Source of the DNA: Bigelowiella natans CCMP2755
Lineage: Eukaryota; Cercozoa; Chlorarachniophyceae
Length of the DNA: 64,000 bases
Assembly: GCA_000320545.1 (NCBI GenBank)
Contig: ADNK01000149.1
Span: 124,001-188,000, forward strand
Reading direction: 5' to 3'
Under the pieces are notes generated by a model. The model saw nothing but the letters and a program-made list of their open reading frames with translations, did no database searches and was not told the DNA's origin. Positions 38,594 to 49,953 of the stretch are shown in pieces (the stretch's first letter is position 1; each line of letters starts with the position of its first letter). The position numbers and the translations under genes were made by a program.

Positions 38594-40831
38594 TTACGCC
38601 AAGTACTTGTACACCCCACGGGCAGAGGAGTCACGTTCGAGGTATTCTTGTTCGATGAGATGTTCGATACGTTTCTTGATCATTCCGGGTTGGGCAGAAA
38701 ATCGAGCCCGGAGCTGTGCGGTGACTTCGTTCACCAGCTCCATATGCTGCATTCTTTTCTTTGTCTTCATGGCGCGCACAATTGCCGCGTCCATCTGGCA
38801 CCGGCGTTGAATCGCAATACTCGGATCAACGGTAGGGTTCACAGAGTGGCGGATGACGTTGATGATTGGAACAGTAATCCTCCTCATCTTGCACTTGAAG
38901 TTAGAGTTTAACTGGAACTTGTGCTTTCTGTCAAGAGTCCTGCTATTCGGCCTCTTCAGAAGTACCCCCAGCTTCGGGTGAGCTAGAGAAAGGAGATGAT
39001 TTTGCAACGTTGTGTCGCTCTTCAAGCCAGTTGCATCTAAGATATCTTGAAAACTAGCGATCTTCTTCTTGTTGAAGACCAGCAAGAAAGCCATCTGGTA
39101 CGAAGATACAGAGAGGCGAACCTCGGTTTTAGTGTTAAATCTAACGAGGACTTCAGCCTCACCCATATCCATTCTCCATTGAATCTCCCTTTCCGCGTAC
39201 CTTCTATGATAGAAGTCTTTGAAGTTGTCCGTTGCCATCTTCAAAGCGTCTGGGGTCTTGCTCGAGGTGTAGTTGGTCGAGGGCCAAAATCCGTGTGTGC
39301 AAACGTTCACGTTGAATGTCAGTCCGCACTTCTCCTCCGTATTGAAGAAGTTCTTGAACAGCCCAGTCAGGTTCTTCGATACGCCAACATCCTTGAACAT
39401 TCCTTCAAGTTTATTTGTCCATTGGTATCCAGCTTCGCTCTTTAGTTTTGCAATCATCGCGCGCTCATTTGCTTCCGAAGAGCACTTGCGCTTCAACAAA
39501 CGCTCTTGCAACAATTGCTGATAGTCGTGATCAAATACATCCTTGTCTCGGATATAACCGTAGAGGAAAACCACGTGGTCTAACGTTTTTTCGACATTCT
39601 CAACTGTAACTTTGCTACCTTTTTTAAGGACATCGTGGGCGTAAAGCGCTAACAATTTAGACACGGAATCGTTCTCATTGATGAAAGACTCAAACGCAGT
39701 TTTCAATGCTTTTTGGAATACTTGGTGGTGCCCGAAGCAATCCCTCACGACTGTGTCATAGTGACGATGAAGGGTAATGAGATCCGTAACAAGAACATGC
39801 TTCTCATCACTCTGAGACTTCCCCTTAGCCTCGTTAGTTCGCTTTACTATTGCTTTCCCCTCTTTCTGCACCTGGGTGCGGAACATCTCTCCTATCGGAG
39901 GCAAGTCTTGAGGGTAGCGAGAGTAGAGATCATGCACCCTCTTCAAATCCTCATTCTGTTTCTCCTCGAGCAGATAATACAGACCCGTGGTCTTGTTGAG
40001 GAGAGCACTTTGGTGAACCTTTAAGAGTTCTGTGTAACACTTCTTCACCAGAGGTTCAAGTGTGCTCCTGTGCAGGTACGCCCTCACTCTATCTGTCTCC
40101 GCATCCAGAGCCTCCTCGCACTTAATAAGGTATGCGGAGGTCGAATCTTCACGTAACCATGTAGTTGCTTCTCTGCGGTAGAAATTGCCAGCATCCTTCA
40201 CGATATCTTGCTGAAGTTGCTGCTCATAATAGCGAAGCCTCACCGCTGTATTTTCGCCTATATTGTACCCAAGGTCCACAAACACGTTTACAGAGTCCTT
40301 GAGGAGCTTTCGATCTTGTTCTTTTTGATTTCTTTCATGGTTGATCGCATTCAAAATAGCGCCGCGCGCATATTGCGAGTATTTCTGGAAAACAATGTCA
40401 TCGAAAAGTTTGTAGCCTTGTTTCTTCAGACTAAGGGCGCCTTCTGTACTGGGAGTATAGAATCGATCTAGATACATGAAGAGCTTCGAAAGACCAAATA
40501 CAATTCTGCCATGATTCGCATAGCGTGTCTTCCATTGTTCGAGATATGCCCTCTCGTAACGGGTTCTTGACTTTTCTAGTGCAGGCTTTACATTTTCTCG
40601 AAGATAGTTTTTAATAGAATCAGAGTAGCGACGGTAAAGCTCCTCGGACCAATTATATGGGTCTCGCTGAATACACATTTTGAAGATATGGTCGTAAAGT
40701 TCGACAAATTCTTTCGCCCGGAAAAAGTTGTTCGACTCTGTCTCAATCATCTTGATGAAGGGTCTTATGCCATTGTCATTTATTTGCTTGAATCCCTTCT
40801 CAAGAGGAATATGCTCTGTGTCTTCAGACAT
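38594..40831 (-). CDS. Cullin (CUL1-like) scaffold of a RING ubiquitin ligase
   Basis: Scaffold of a cullin-RING E3 ligase: the N-terminal repeats bind the substrate adaptor and the C-terminus binds RBX1 and is neddylated. One uninterrupted frame of 745 aa, typical for the family. I chose the ATG at 40831 (MSEDTEH) because the family similarity (FKQINDNGIRPFIKMIE) starts right after it and there is no ATG upstream in frame. Visible signatures: YTPSTEGALSLKKQGYKLF, then the cullin-homology segment VVFLYGYIRDKDVFDHDYQQ with LLQERLLKRKCSSEANE, then WPSTNYTSSKT. Neddylation site: DAAIVRAMKTKK, acceptor Lys near residue 689. C-terminus: EYLERDSSARGVYKYLA, the usual cullin ending. It is unusual here in having no intron, while its neighbours have up to 22 exons. 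Subtype CUL1 versus another canonical cullin is not settled. Confidence 0.96.
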   Translation of the reverse strand: MSEDTEHIPLEKGFKQINDNGIRPFIKMIETESNNFFRAKEFVELYDHIFKMCIQRDPYNWSEELYRRYSDSIKNYLRENVKPALEKSRTRYERAYLEQWKTRYANHGRIVFGLSKLFMYLDRFYTPSTEGALSLKKQGYKLFDDIVFQKYSQYARGAILNAINHERNQKEQDRKLLKDSVNVFVDLGYNIGENTAVRLRYYEQQLQQDIVKDAGNFYRREATTWLREDSTSAYLIKCEEALDAETDRVRAYLHRSTLEPLVKKCYTELLKVHQSALLNKTTGLYYLLEEKQNEDLKRVHDLYSRYPQDLPPIGEMFRTQVQKEGKAIVKRTNEAKGKSQSDEKHVLVTDLITLHRHYDTVVRDCFGHHQVFQKALKTAFESFINENDSVSKLLALYAHDVLKKGSKVTVENVEKTLDHVVFLYGYIRDKDVFDHDYQQLLQERLLKRKCSSEANERAMIAKLKSEAGYQWTNKLEGMFKDVGVSKNLTGLFKNFFNTEEKCGLTFNVNVCTHGFWPSTNYTSSKTPDALKMATDNFKDFYHRRYAEREIQWRMDMGEAEVLVRFNTKTEVRLSVSSYQMAFLLVFNKKKIASFQDILDATGLKSDTTLQNHLLSLAHPKLGVLLKRPNSRTLDRKHKFQLNSNFKCKMRRITVPIINVIRHSVNPTVDPSIAIQRRCQMDAAIVRAMKTKKRMQHMELVNEVTAQLRARFSAQPGMIKKRIEHLIEQEYLERDSSARGVYKYLA

Positions 40832-41643
40832 GGGTTTGTCTGTTAGGGGAGCCCTTGCGCAGCACCAATGATGATGGCCACTTGATTGTTGGAGGAGTCC
40901 TTTATTCAGTGTTAGAATGTTCCACCCAAAACTATCCAATTAGCTATTATTTGCAAATTTTAGCTATTCGTCGATGTCGTAAATTAAAAATAAGATTTTT
41001 TCTCGGCTTGCTCCCTTGCAGATATTGCCCAGATCCTCTGAGCAGGCCTTCAATTTTGCTTCAAAGCCGCATTTGAGAGAAAATTCCCACCGAAAAAATA
41101 AGTTTCACACATAAATGAAAGTATGTGTGTTGATTTGATCTAGCGTCAAGGAAAAGAGTGCAGATATCCCAATAAATCGCACCTTTGTCTTCAGCGTCAG
41201 CTCGAGCCGAACACCTGAGTGCGGGTAATTACCAGCATGATGGCCGTCGTCCAGGAACGATGATTCGATTCGATAAGAAGCGCCGAAAATCATCGATTAT
41301 AATAGTTGGTATTGTCACAGGTTAGATTCTTGCTATTTATCCAGTGACTGTTGTTGCCTCATTATTTTATATCCATCAAGTTTGCGGGACAATGCTTGGG
41401 CTGGGCTTTTTCCGTCCGGCAGCCTCGTACATACCTTACGTATTACGCATTCCAAGAAGTGTCCAGAGCAAGGTTGAGCGCAAGATTTCGTGATAAAATA
41501 TCTTAAAATTATCAACCTCTTCGAATGATCTTTATTGTATTCAGCGAACAAACATAGAGGAGAACAGGAAATCGTCCACACTGCCAGTTGTTGGACGAAG
41601 AGCTTTTACCCCCCCACCATCCTCAAACGCGTCATTTGAGCTA
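40832..41643. other. Head-to-head region, cullin / 239-aa gene
   Basis: Both flanking genes start outward from this 812-bp stretch, so it holds both promoters. A minus-strand ATG at 41293 opens 37 codons ending at a plausible donor (AAG then GTGCGATTT, about 41182). It could be a small exon or chance. No TATA-like box is evident. Confidence 0.4.
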
Positions 41644-43110
41644 ATGGCCGATGCCTATGACGACGAACACAAACGACGAATGTTACAGTTACGTGCCTTA
41701 ATATATTTTCAGATTATCCATAATCAAACTCTCTCTCTCCCTCGCAGAAGCTCGCCGATGGCCCTGGTATGCATGGTGATGGGGACGAATGCATCAGAGA
41801 TGCGAGAGGCTGCCTGTGCATACGCAGAGGTTAACTATGTGTGCATGGTACAATGTCAATTAATGTTTATACGTGCACAAATTGTATATGCATGCATGCA
41901 TCGTGCACACGTGCACGCACATTTGGATGCAGCCTTGAGACCACGCCTCTTGCAGCGGGCACATCGTCAATATCAGCAGTCATTGTAACTTTTTAAGGCT
42001 GTCGGAGGGTCAGTACAGGCGTTGGGACCATTGTACAAGCTCTTCGCGAAGAACTATCAACACGAATTTGGAGAAGGTAATAATCGTCATTGAATTATTA
42101 CGTCTGTGTAAGATTGAGCGCGCATGTCCTGCACGATTTCTATTGCGTCTGCGGTGCGTAATTTTGATGGTTTCATCCATATTATGTATATTTTAATGTC
42201 TTTTTTGGGAAGATTTATGGAAGCAAGGTGTCCTTGTGCTGTCCAACTTTGATCCTGCCGAGTTCGTAAGGTATTATTCGCTTTCACATTATCGAAACTT
42301 TCAATTTGCACGACGTGACCCTTACCTTCCATTCATGTTCTCAATAGTAAGTATGTTGTTTGTAAACCAATTGCCCACTTGTCAGAATGAAGCATAAAAG
42401 TCTGGAAGTCGAACGGAAATACTCTCAACCAATTCCACAAAGTCAACTTTCCTCAGCTAGCATTAAAGACGTGGAAAACTACGATGCTGCAAACGAGCAA
42501 GACAACGAAGCGAATCAACATAGTACCAACGTCACAGGCGCCCTTTCAACATCCTCCTCCGAGCAGTCTGTGACTACCACAGGGTCGAGAATGATGACAA
42601 AACATCGGCGGGTAAATATTGATCCAGGCATTCTCTCGCTCGGATCTCTACATCTCGTCTCCACCAAATATGCTCCTCACCGCCTGTGTATCGCTCCGGT
42701 GTGTTGAGTATGAGAGAATAATGAGAGGAAAATAATCGATGTTTTTCCCTTCTCTTTGCAGTTATCATTCTTGAGTGATGATCGTGTTCTTCCATGCTGT
42801 CAACGTCTCGATAATAAGGGCTTGTGGAGCGAAATAGAGCTCTACTACGAAGACGGTGCATACAAGCCCCTACCCTGGACATACCCTGATTTTAGGACGG
42901 TAATTCATAATCAGAATAATATACGTGCGTTTGATATTTGCGACGCACCCTCAATTGTAATCACTGAATTAAACGCCAGCTGTGTACGATGCCGCATTAT
43001 CACAGGATGAAATGCTAGAGTTTTTCAAGACAATTCGGCAGCATCATTTGAGGGGCAAGCGACCGCATTTAACATCAAGAAAGGATAGACGTAAGAACAG
43101 TGATATGTGA
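41644..43110 (+). CDS. Unknown 239-aa protein, seven exons
   Basis: No family recognised. Exons 41644-41687, 41748-41766 (a 19-nt microexon), 41998-42076, 42213-42270, 42386-42611, 42762-42924, 42980-43110 (TGA). They sum to exactly 240 codons with GT-AG ends throughout. The protein starts MADAYDDEHKRRML. A conserved-looking segment reads ALGPLYKLFAKNYQHEF, then LWKQGVLVLSNFDPAEF. A polar Ser/Thr/Asn-rich middle follows, then LWSEIELYYEDGAYKPLPW, then an amphipathic helix (DEMLEFFKTIRQHH) and a basic tail (RGKRPHLTSRKDRRK). No signal peptide or membrane segment. The basic tail suggests nucleic-acid or microtubule binding, but that is only inference. The donor at 42924 was chosen for phase; ACG then GTAATT at 42900/42901 is an alternative that would break the frame. 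Confidence 0.72.
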
Positions 43111-43359
43111 TTCATTGGATAATTGCGCTTTCACCGCAGTAAACCTGCTCCTCTCTAAGTGCTACTTAGAAAGTTGTTTAAAAGGGAGTAACCAATCGAG
43201 GTACGTTATCCACAAAGTAGTAAATATCATCAAGGTGTAGCCAGCAAGAATACATCGTATCCATCGCGCGCCACACATGCATAGCGATCAAGCTGCTACA
43301 TGCTAGTCTGTGACATCGGCTATGGCCTACAAAATACATAGATGATACAACATAAGCGC

Positions 43360-43437
43360 TGTAGCCGCTGCTTTGCATAGCTACACTAATATAACTAATA
43401 GAATTTAACTCACTCATCATCACGTCAGTCTCGTACA
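43360..43437 (+). repeat. Hairpin-core spacer element, copy C1
   Basis: Stem TGTAGC (43360-43365) pairs with GCTACA (43380-43385) around a 14-nt loop CGCTGCTTTGCATA. The GATGACC core is degenerate, but the downstream CATCATCAC and GTCTCGTACA correspond to the 3' box of the other copies. It abuts copy C2 directly. Confidence 0.55.
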
Positions 43438-43462
43438 TGTAGCCCCAGCTTTGCATAGCTAC
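43438..43462 (+). repeat. Hairpin-core spacer element, copy C2 (hairpin only)
   Basis: GTAGC and GCTAC flank CCCAGCTTTGCATA, with the same loop 3' half (CTTTGCATA) as C1 and the same start (TGTAGC). The core and 3' box are not recognisable. Confidence 0.45.
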
Positions 43463-43596
43463 GGCAGGATACATCTATATGCGCATCGTACCAGCAGGCC
43501 ATTTCTCTGCTAGCAAAAACATGCAGCATATGCATAATTGTAAGTCAGTGACTATTGTCAGTCAAGCAGTCAAGTGCATTCCATATGCGCATAGTC

Positions 43597-43672
43597 TGTA
43601 GCCGCTGCTCTGCATAGCTACACTAGGATGACCATTGAAAAAATTTAAACATTTCATTACATCCGTCTCATA
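43597..43672 (+). repeat. Hairpin-core spacer element, copy C3 (best copy)
   Basis: TGTAGC (43597-43602), loop CGCTGCTCTGCATA, GCTACA (43617-43622), CTAG, GATGACCATT (from 43627), an A-rich spacer, CATTACATCCG, then TCTCATA (43666-43672). Hairpin and loop are nearly identical to C1. Confidence 0.65.
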
Positions 43673-44145
43673 CACGCATAGTCGTCCACACTCGGCATCG
43701 GGCACACCTAGACGCGCTAAAAGCACAAAGATGCTATTTCACCTTATTTAGCCACACATTGCCTATTGCGGGAGTGGTGTGCACGAAATAAGACGGTTTT
43801 ACAATTAATTTTTTGATTCACGACACACTATTCCCATCGTAAGGACAATCCCCACTGAAACGAAGAATGCACATCCTGATACATAAACTTCGCCGCTTGC
43901 TTCAGAGGCAAGCATAAGCGAGATAACAATATTCTCGTTAACCCAAACTAACTATCCTTAATCCAGACGCTCGTGTGAAGTTTCGGGTATGAGTCCACCA
44001 ATGATGGGACATAAGAATCCCAGCACAGCTAAGCAGGTTACCGCCTCCGCATGAGAGCTGAGATGCATATTAAAATGAAAATGTTTGCTTTACTCTATGT
44101 ACACAGAATTGGCATTTTAAACTTCGAAAAGTAGGCTGTTATGAA

Positions 44146-47100
44146 CTATGTATCATTCATTATGATCATGGTAAGAGCTAACGGAGACCTATTGTTGTCA
44201 TAGATTACGCCCTCGATAAGCAAGCCAAGGATGGTTCCCACCACATATGCAACCGTTGTGAAGCCCTGAAACAGATAAACCATTTGATGGATATGTTCGG
44301 CACCTAATACAATCTTTTCTGGCAGGTGTTATCCACTTCCAAACGATAAGTCCCTCACACCTGTGCTGTTGCGCGGCTGGAAGTGGGGAAGCACTCCGAA
44401 ATGACGGTCATATTGAGGATTTCGAGTCCAAATCCACACCCTAACAATCAAACAGATGAGAGGGAGAAAGAAAGAAAGAAAGAAAAATAAAGAAAGAAGA
44501 AGCAACGGAAAATAAGGTTCTAATATCGCCTCCTCCTTAAAATACATTACTTCTGCTACTACTACAACAACAACTACTACTACTACTACTACTACAACAC
44601 CACTACTTCAGCACCTGCAAATACTATCCATGCGACAGGTATGAGAAACTCAGCAGCCACGTTGTAGAAAATGATACAAGACGTGAAGAATATGCAGTAT
44701 GCGGTAATCAGGAACGGCTGTTATCAAACAATCTATCAGAACGACGAACGAGTTGTTGTATTTCCAATTTTTAATTCATCTACCCTTCTTCCATACGTAT
44801 CGGAGGCTTGGCCCAAGAACGCGTATAAAATGACAGCAGTGAGCCCGCCTAGAGATGATTGGTGCTTGAGTGGAATGTGATACGTGGACGATACGTGCAC
44901 ATGAAGGAACCTTTTCCTATCGCTGCTACTACCACTACAACTACTGCTTTGAAAAATACTTCGTAAGTACCAAAGACGCCAAGGAAGAAGATATCAAGTG
45001 CGGTGTAGCCTCTTTCACTCTCCAGGAACTTGAACTAAAATCAACCAGCATGAATATAAACTCAAATTAAAGCCTTAGTTTGAAGGGAATATCATCGTAG
45101 AATTTGTCATTGTCACTCATCACTTGATAAAACGCAGCTGGATGAGACGCAAGGCCGTAAATCCCGACCATAGCTGACATCAGGAGCACCCGAGCCCTGA
45201 TAAATAGGAAAATGATGATCGACGCGACAGCAACTACTTTATCATGTACAGTAACAAGCTCTCATTTCTGTGGTTGTTGTCATCACTTGTGTTCTTCCCA
45301 AAGCTTCACAAGTGGTGTCCAAAGCGAGGTAAACGCTGTATACAAAAGATGGCGATAAGGTAACAATAGTATGATACGGGCAAGCGTTATGGTAATGAGA
45401 TAATTTGTTATTGTTTGAAGAGCAACAGTCAGTTGGTGGAGCTCTAAAATTGAAAGCATGCAAGTATTTATCCTAGCTCTTCCTACGACGACCTATGGTG
45501 AAGCGCTCACAGCCCTCCGACTCCAATAGCCGCAGCTCGTAACTTTCTCGAGGCCTATCATGAAACTGCCTGGTCTGAAAAGTGTTGTGACAGAAAGAAG
45601 TTAAAGCCATAGTCACCCACAACAAGCGAGACTGCTGGAGAAACCTCAGGAAGCTGTCGTCGGAAGTACGTGAGAAGACCTAGGGGTATGACGCCGATAT
45701 GTACAGGATCCGCCACCCGTATTCATTTCCTGCAGCCATTGCGTAAAGGCACAGGCGAACCCTACCAATGCGAGAATTCCAACCAAAACGCAGAAAGGAT
45801 AGGAGTGAATTATGGAAGCTATAATAACTCTGTCAAAATTTGCTCCTCTTTCCTGCTTACAGGTATTCTATCCCTGTAGATCTTATGTATTGTTCGTTTT
45901 GCTACTGTACGACAACAAATACCACCACTACCGACTACTACTAGTACTACTAGTACTACTACTACTACTAATACTGCAGCTACTGCTACAACCGCCTCCT
46001 GCAGTTGCCATAGCGCCCAAAGCTCCCATGGCCCACCCTGAAAACATCCACACAGCATGTAATTAGTTTTTTGTTTGTAGGAGCAACAGCAACACGTCAA
46101 AAAATGAAAAATAATGCAGTAGGTTTAATTCCATTGTAGCGCGAAATTTCAAATGTCCGCACGGACATACACGCATTCTCAAACATATATTTGACAAACT
46201 TTTGCAATCACTCATCTTAAAAAGTCAATTGGAGTGTGCTTACATACCTCGATTGCCAGCATCAAACTCTTCGATGATTGCAACATTGGAGATGAGGAAC
46301 CTTTGTTTGGGGGAATCATTTTTCGTAGTGAGATACGGTAATCTCATCTTGCATTGTTTTTGCTTCAATTTGTTTTAGTGTCAGTTACTGCCCAGTCTTA
46401 TTTCATCAAAGTTATGCTTCGCTTGCGTGGGCAAAAAGATTCGCAGCAACCGAGCGTTCGGAATTGTTCGCGTCCGCTAGTCTAGAAAAGAAAGTTTATT
46501 CATTACTCTGCCATCAAGAAAAGCTTTCCAAAGAACTGGGAGATAGTGAACCAGTAGATATCAAAAGAGATGGCTGTAAACGCCGTGCACAAAGTATACC
46601 TGCCCAAACACGAACAAAATAAATTCATACCAGTTGCGGGAGGACGACAAAATCTCCGAATTAGGATCTCAAGTCTCTCTTACATTGAGATCGTTACGAG
46701 GAGCAACGGGCGGCGGCCAATCATATCGGCCATCAACGTAAGTAAGAAGGATGGAATAGCGCCTAAGAAGAATTTTTCGAAGAAAAGAACTGTAAAGAAT
46801 GCTCACCATCGGAGGTGATACAGCGTGGCTAACAAGTCACACTATGAAGTAACGAATAGAAAGTGTTAATACATGTTCAAATACCGCAACGAATGATGGT
46901 GATGGCGAAAGGCAAATCCTTGTCATTAATCCTTAGCGATTTTTGAATATCTTCTATACAGACAGCGCGAAGCACATCGTCGTAGACACTGAAGAATCCT
47001 GATTGAGTGATTTCAGAACAAGTTTTGGACGTCAATCATTTGACTTTCGTACTGCATGCTGGTATTCGTGATGTACTCTCCTAAACATACCCGCAAGGGA

Positions 47101-47457
47101 CAGAAGCGCGAATACCATCCATTGTCGATGTGTAAGAGGGGGAGGTATCCCCAGAAACAACAGGTATCTGAGAATATTGCAAAGTTAGGTTTAGGTTTGT
47201 GCGACGCGTTGTTTGTGAACAGCATATCTATACGATTCCATATTTTGTGATACGTGGAGGCGATACACAAGTCTTATGATTCTGATGTAATTAACATGCA
47301 TAGTTTCGCATTACTTGAGCCAAGGAATCTCATATTTCTCTCCATCGGCAGCCAGTGAAGCACTGTCACCCTTCTTCTCGCTTCGATTCTCAGATGCTAG
47401 GAACTCATCGCTCTCCTTTGGATCTTCCAGCACATCAACATCGATCTGGCACATCAT
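44146..47457 (-). CDS. Major facilitator superfamily transporter (12 TM)
   Basis: Membrane transporter with two six-helix halves. Minus-strand exons with clear boundaries: 47457-47315 (acidic N-terminus, MMCQIDVDVLEDPKE), about 47187-47090 (TM1, RQWMVFALLSLAG), about 47006-46885 (FFSVYDDVLRA), about 46775-46675 (SFLLTLMADMIGRRPLLL, motif A of the N-half), several hydrophobic exons in 45000-46330 including NVAIIEEFDAGNRG and VLVGILALVGFACAF, about 44855-44780 (LGQASDTYGRR, motif A of the C-half), 44717-44615, 44440-44361 (ISECFPTSSRATAQ), and 44265-44146 (TM11 and the stop). The motif order matches SV2/organic-solute or sugar-porter-type carriers. The substrate cannot be told. Several central exons are not delimited, and the start Met could lie further upstream (another ATG at about 47628). 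Confidence 0.82.
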
Positions 47458-48059
47458 ATTGTTGTTGTCAGAGTGGTCAGCAGCTGGTCGCTGTCGCCTG
47501 CCTGCCGTGCTGACGACATGACACAAAAAAAACGCAGACAGTGTATCCTAGACCAATAACTACACGTGATCTAGCAACCTTCTTGTCCTCGTCGATGATG
47601 GCGTTCTTGCTGTCCAACATCTCTGCTTTTCGGACAAGTGAACAGCTGTCACAAGGGGTGAAGCCGTGGAGGTGGGCGAAGAGTGATGGCCCGTGCGAGG
47701 AGACAAAGATTAGCAAAATCAGCCAAGACGACTTCGAAAACCGACCAAGCGCGCGGTAACCGATGTTGGTTTCGATCTAAATACAGGCTGTTTTAAACCA
47801 GAGACAAACGGAAAAGGAGCCAAAACAGCGGATCAAAAGAGAAAAATCGGAAAAAATCTGTTCTGGCTCTTAACTCTTCTCGTTTGTGCTTGATGGATTT
47901 CCCAACCTGCGTCATGACTTCGAGTCCACGAGCTGTTTTATTCTTTTCACCGACACCCGTGTGAGTGCGTCAATGTATTTACCTGCGATATTGAGTTAAA
48001 CGCCCTGCATTTTGAAAGTGATAACCAGAACACGTCGGCCCAAGCCGAGGACGACAAGC
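47458..48059. other. Head-to-head region, transporter / PRMT
   Basis: About 600 bp between the two start codons. A possible upstream transporter exon (47628-47587, MLDSKNAIIDEDKK, donor GTTGCTAG) lies in its left part. The remainder shows A-rich and GA-rich promoter-like sequence without a recognisable box. Confidence 0.4.
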
Positions 48060-48819
48060 ATGGCGTCGAAGCGGTCCAACATCGCTGGAAATGATGTATC
48101 TTACTCTTTCCTATTGCAGCATTATGTGAGTTCGTGCTAACATGCGAACGATGTGGTTCACATTATCCAAACAGCGGCGCGGGAAAAGGTTACGATGCAA
48201 TTCCAGGGCCGTCGACGATGACTACTTCAAAGGATACTCTGGAATCGAAATTCACGAGCAAATGCTCAAGGATCAAGTTAGAACTAAAGCGTACAGGGAG
48301 GCCATTTTCGAAGTAAAGTACCAACAAATAGCGATTAGATAGCAGCAGCATTACGCAAATCACTTTGCAATTTTGAGAACATGAAGACACCCTGCCGCGT
48401 ACATTTGATGATGAATGTTTTAAAAAAGAACCGCTCGAGGATAGAGGGAAAGGCGGTGCTTGATGTTGGTTGTGGCACGGGCATCCTATCTTTGTTTGCT
48501 CGAGATGTAGGCGCGCGAGTTGTATATGCCGGTGATGAATCACGATCTTAACCATTATAAATTGCGACTAAATTCGTTCACATCGCGGAAAATTGCATGC
48601 TATATCAGTCGACGCAAGTGATATGGCAGATTATGCTAGAAAAATAGTTGAAGTAAATGGAGCTTCGGACGTAATCAAGGTCGGTCTTGTTCCGATGATA
48701 CTTCTCGTAAAGGATAAAAGGTGAGCGGTACTACCACCTCTCAGGTCATCCGAGGGAAGATCGAGGAAATTGAACTTCCAGAAAAAGTAGTACCTAAGAA
48801 ATGATATTAAAAAATACGT

Positions 48820-48903
<84 letters not shown>

Positions 48904-49472
48904 ACATATAAATTTATTTAAAACTCCACACAGCAAAAATTAGTATATCTTTAGTACTAGCTCTCTTCGTTGAGAATCTGCTGACAGCGCAGCCTGCAGG
49001 TTGATGTAATAATTTCGGAATGGATGGGATATTTCCTCGTGTACGAAACTATGCTTAGTTCAGGTCACCATACTTCATTATTCTCATCCCGTACTGTGAC
49101 ACGACTTTGACATTCTTCTCTCGGACAAATATGACAGTGATATTCGCGAGGAATCGTTGGATGAGGCCCGACGGAATCATGCTTCCCACAGAGGCAACCT
49201 TATTCCTCGGAGCTTTCTCATGGCCAGAGAAAATCCAGGTTAGCTACCAAATGAAAAGATACGCGATGTACACACTGCCGACGAAATGAAGGGAAAACGC
49301 ACACAATTCGCCTTTGAGGTTGCAGATGGTCTTAACTGTTTTCCGCTCAAAAACAGGAGCACATTGGGTGTTGGAGACGGATGTACGGCTACGACTTTAC
49401 TCCACTTCTCCCCTTAGCCAGCCGTTCTCTTATTGAGGAACCTATTGTGGAGATGCTTACTCCTCAGCAGGA

Positions 49473-49517
<45 letters not shown>

Positions 49518-49565
49518 GCTGATAATTTGGACATATGTGTACACACACACACACACACACATATA

Positions 49566-49608
<43 letters not shown>

Positions 49609-49920
49609 ATATTTTATATTTATAATTTATAATGACCTATATGTACATATTTAATGTACATCATAAAGTAGCCGGGCGTGTATAGTAATACATGATAACA
49701 CCTGTCTCGATGGTTGCCAAGATTTGTTGCAAAACAGGACATGACACACACTTAGCACGGCATCTGGTGCGGTTGAATCCTGTTCTCATTCTTAATAAAC
49801 GTCACATTCCACAGGTCACAGAATCAGAGCCGATTCTCCACTTGGACTTACGGACTGTAGAAGAAAAAGATCTCGTCGAATGGAAAGCAAGTTGTTACAC
49901 AATTGTATACTCTTCCTAAC

Positions 49921-49953
<33 letters not shown>

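Larger units (their letters stand above)
43111..44145. other. Tail-to-tail spacer C (239-aa gene / transporter)
   Basis: 1035 bp between facing stop codons, with no gene visible. It contains three hairpin elements (43360-43437, 43438-43462, 43597-43672), many TGCATA and GCATAG words, and no microsatellites. The 5' third (43111-43250) and 3' third (43800-44145) are plain sequence. Confidence 0.6.
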
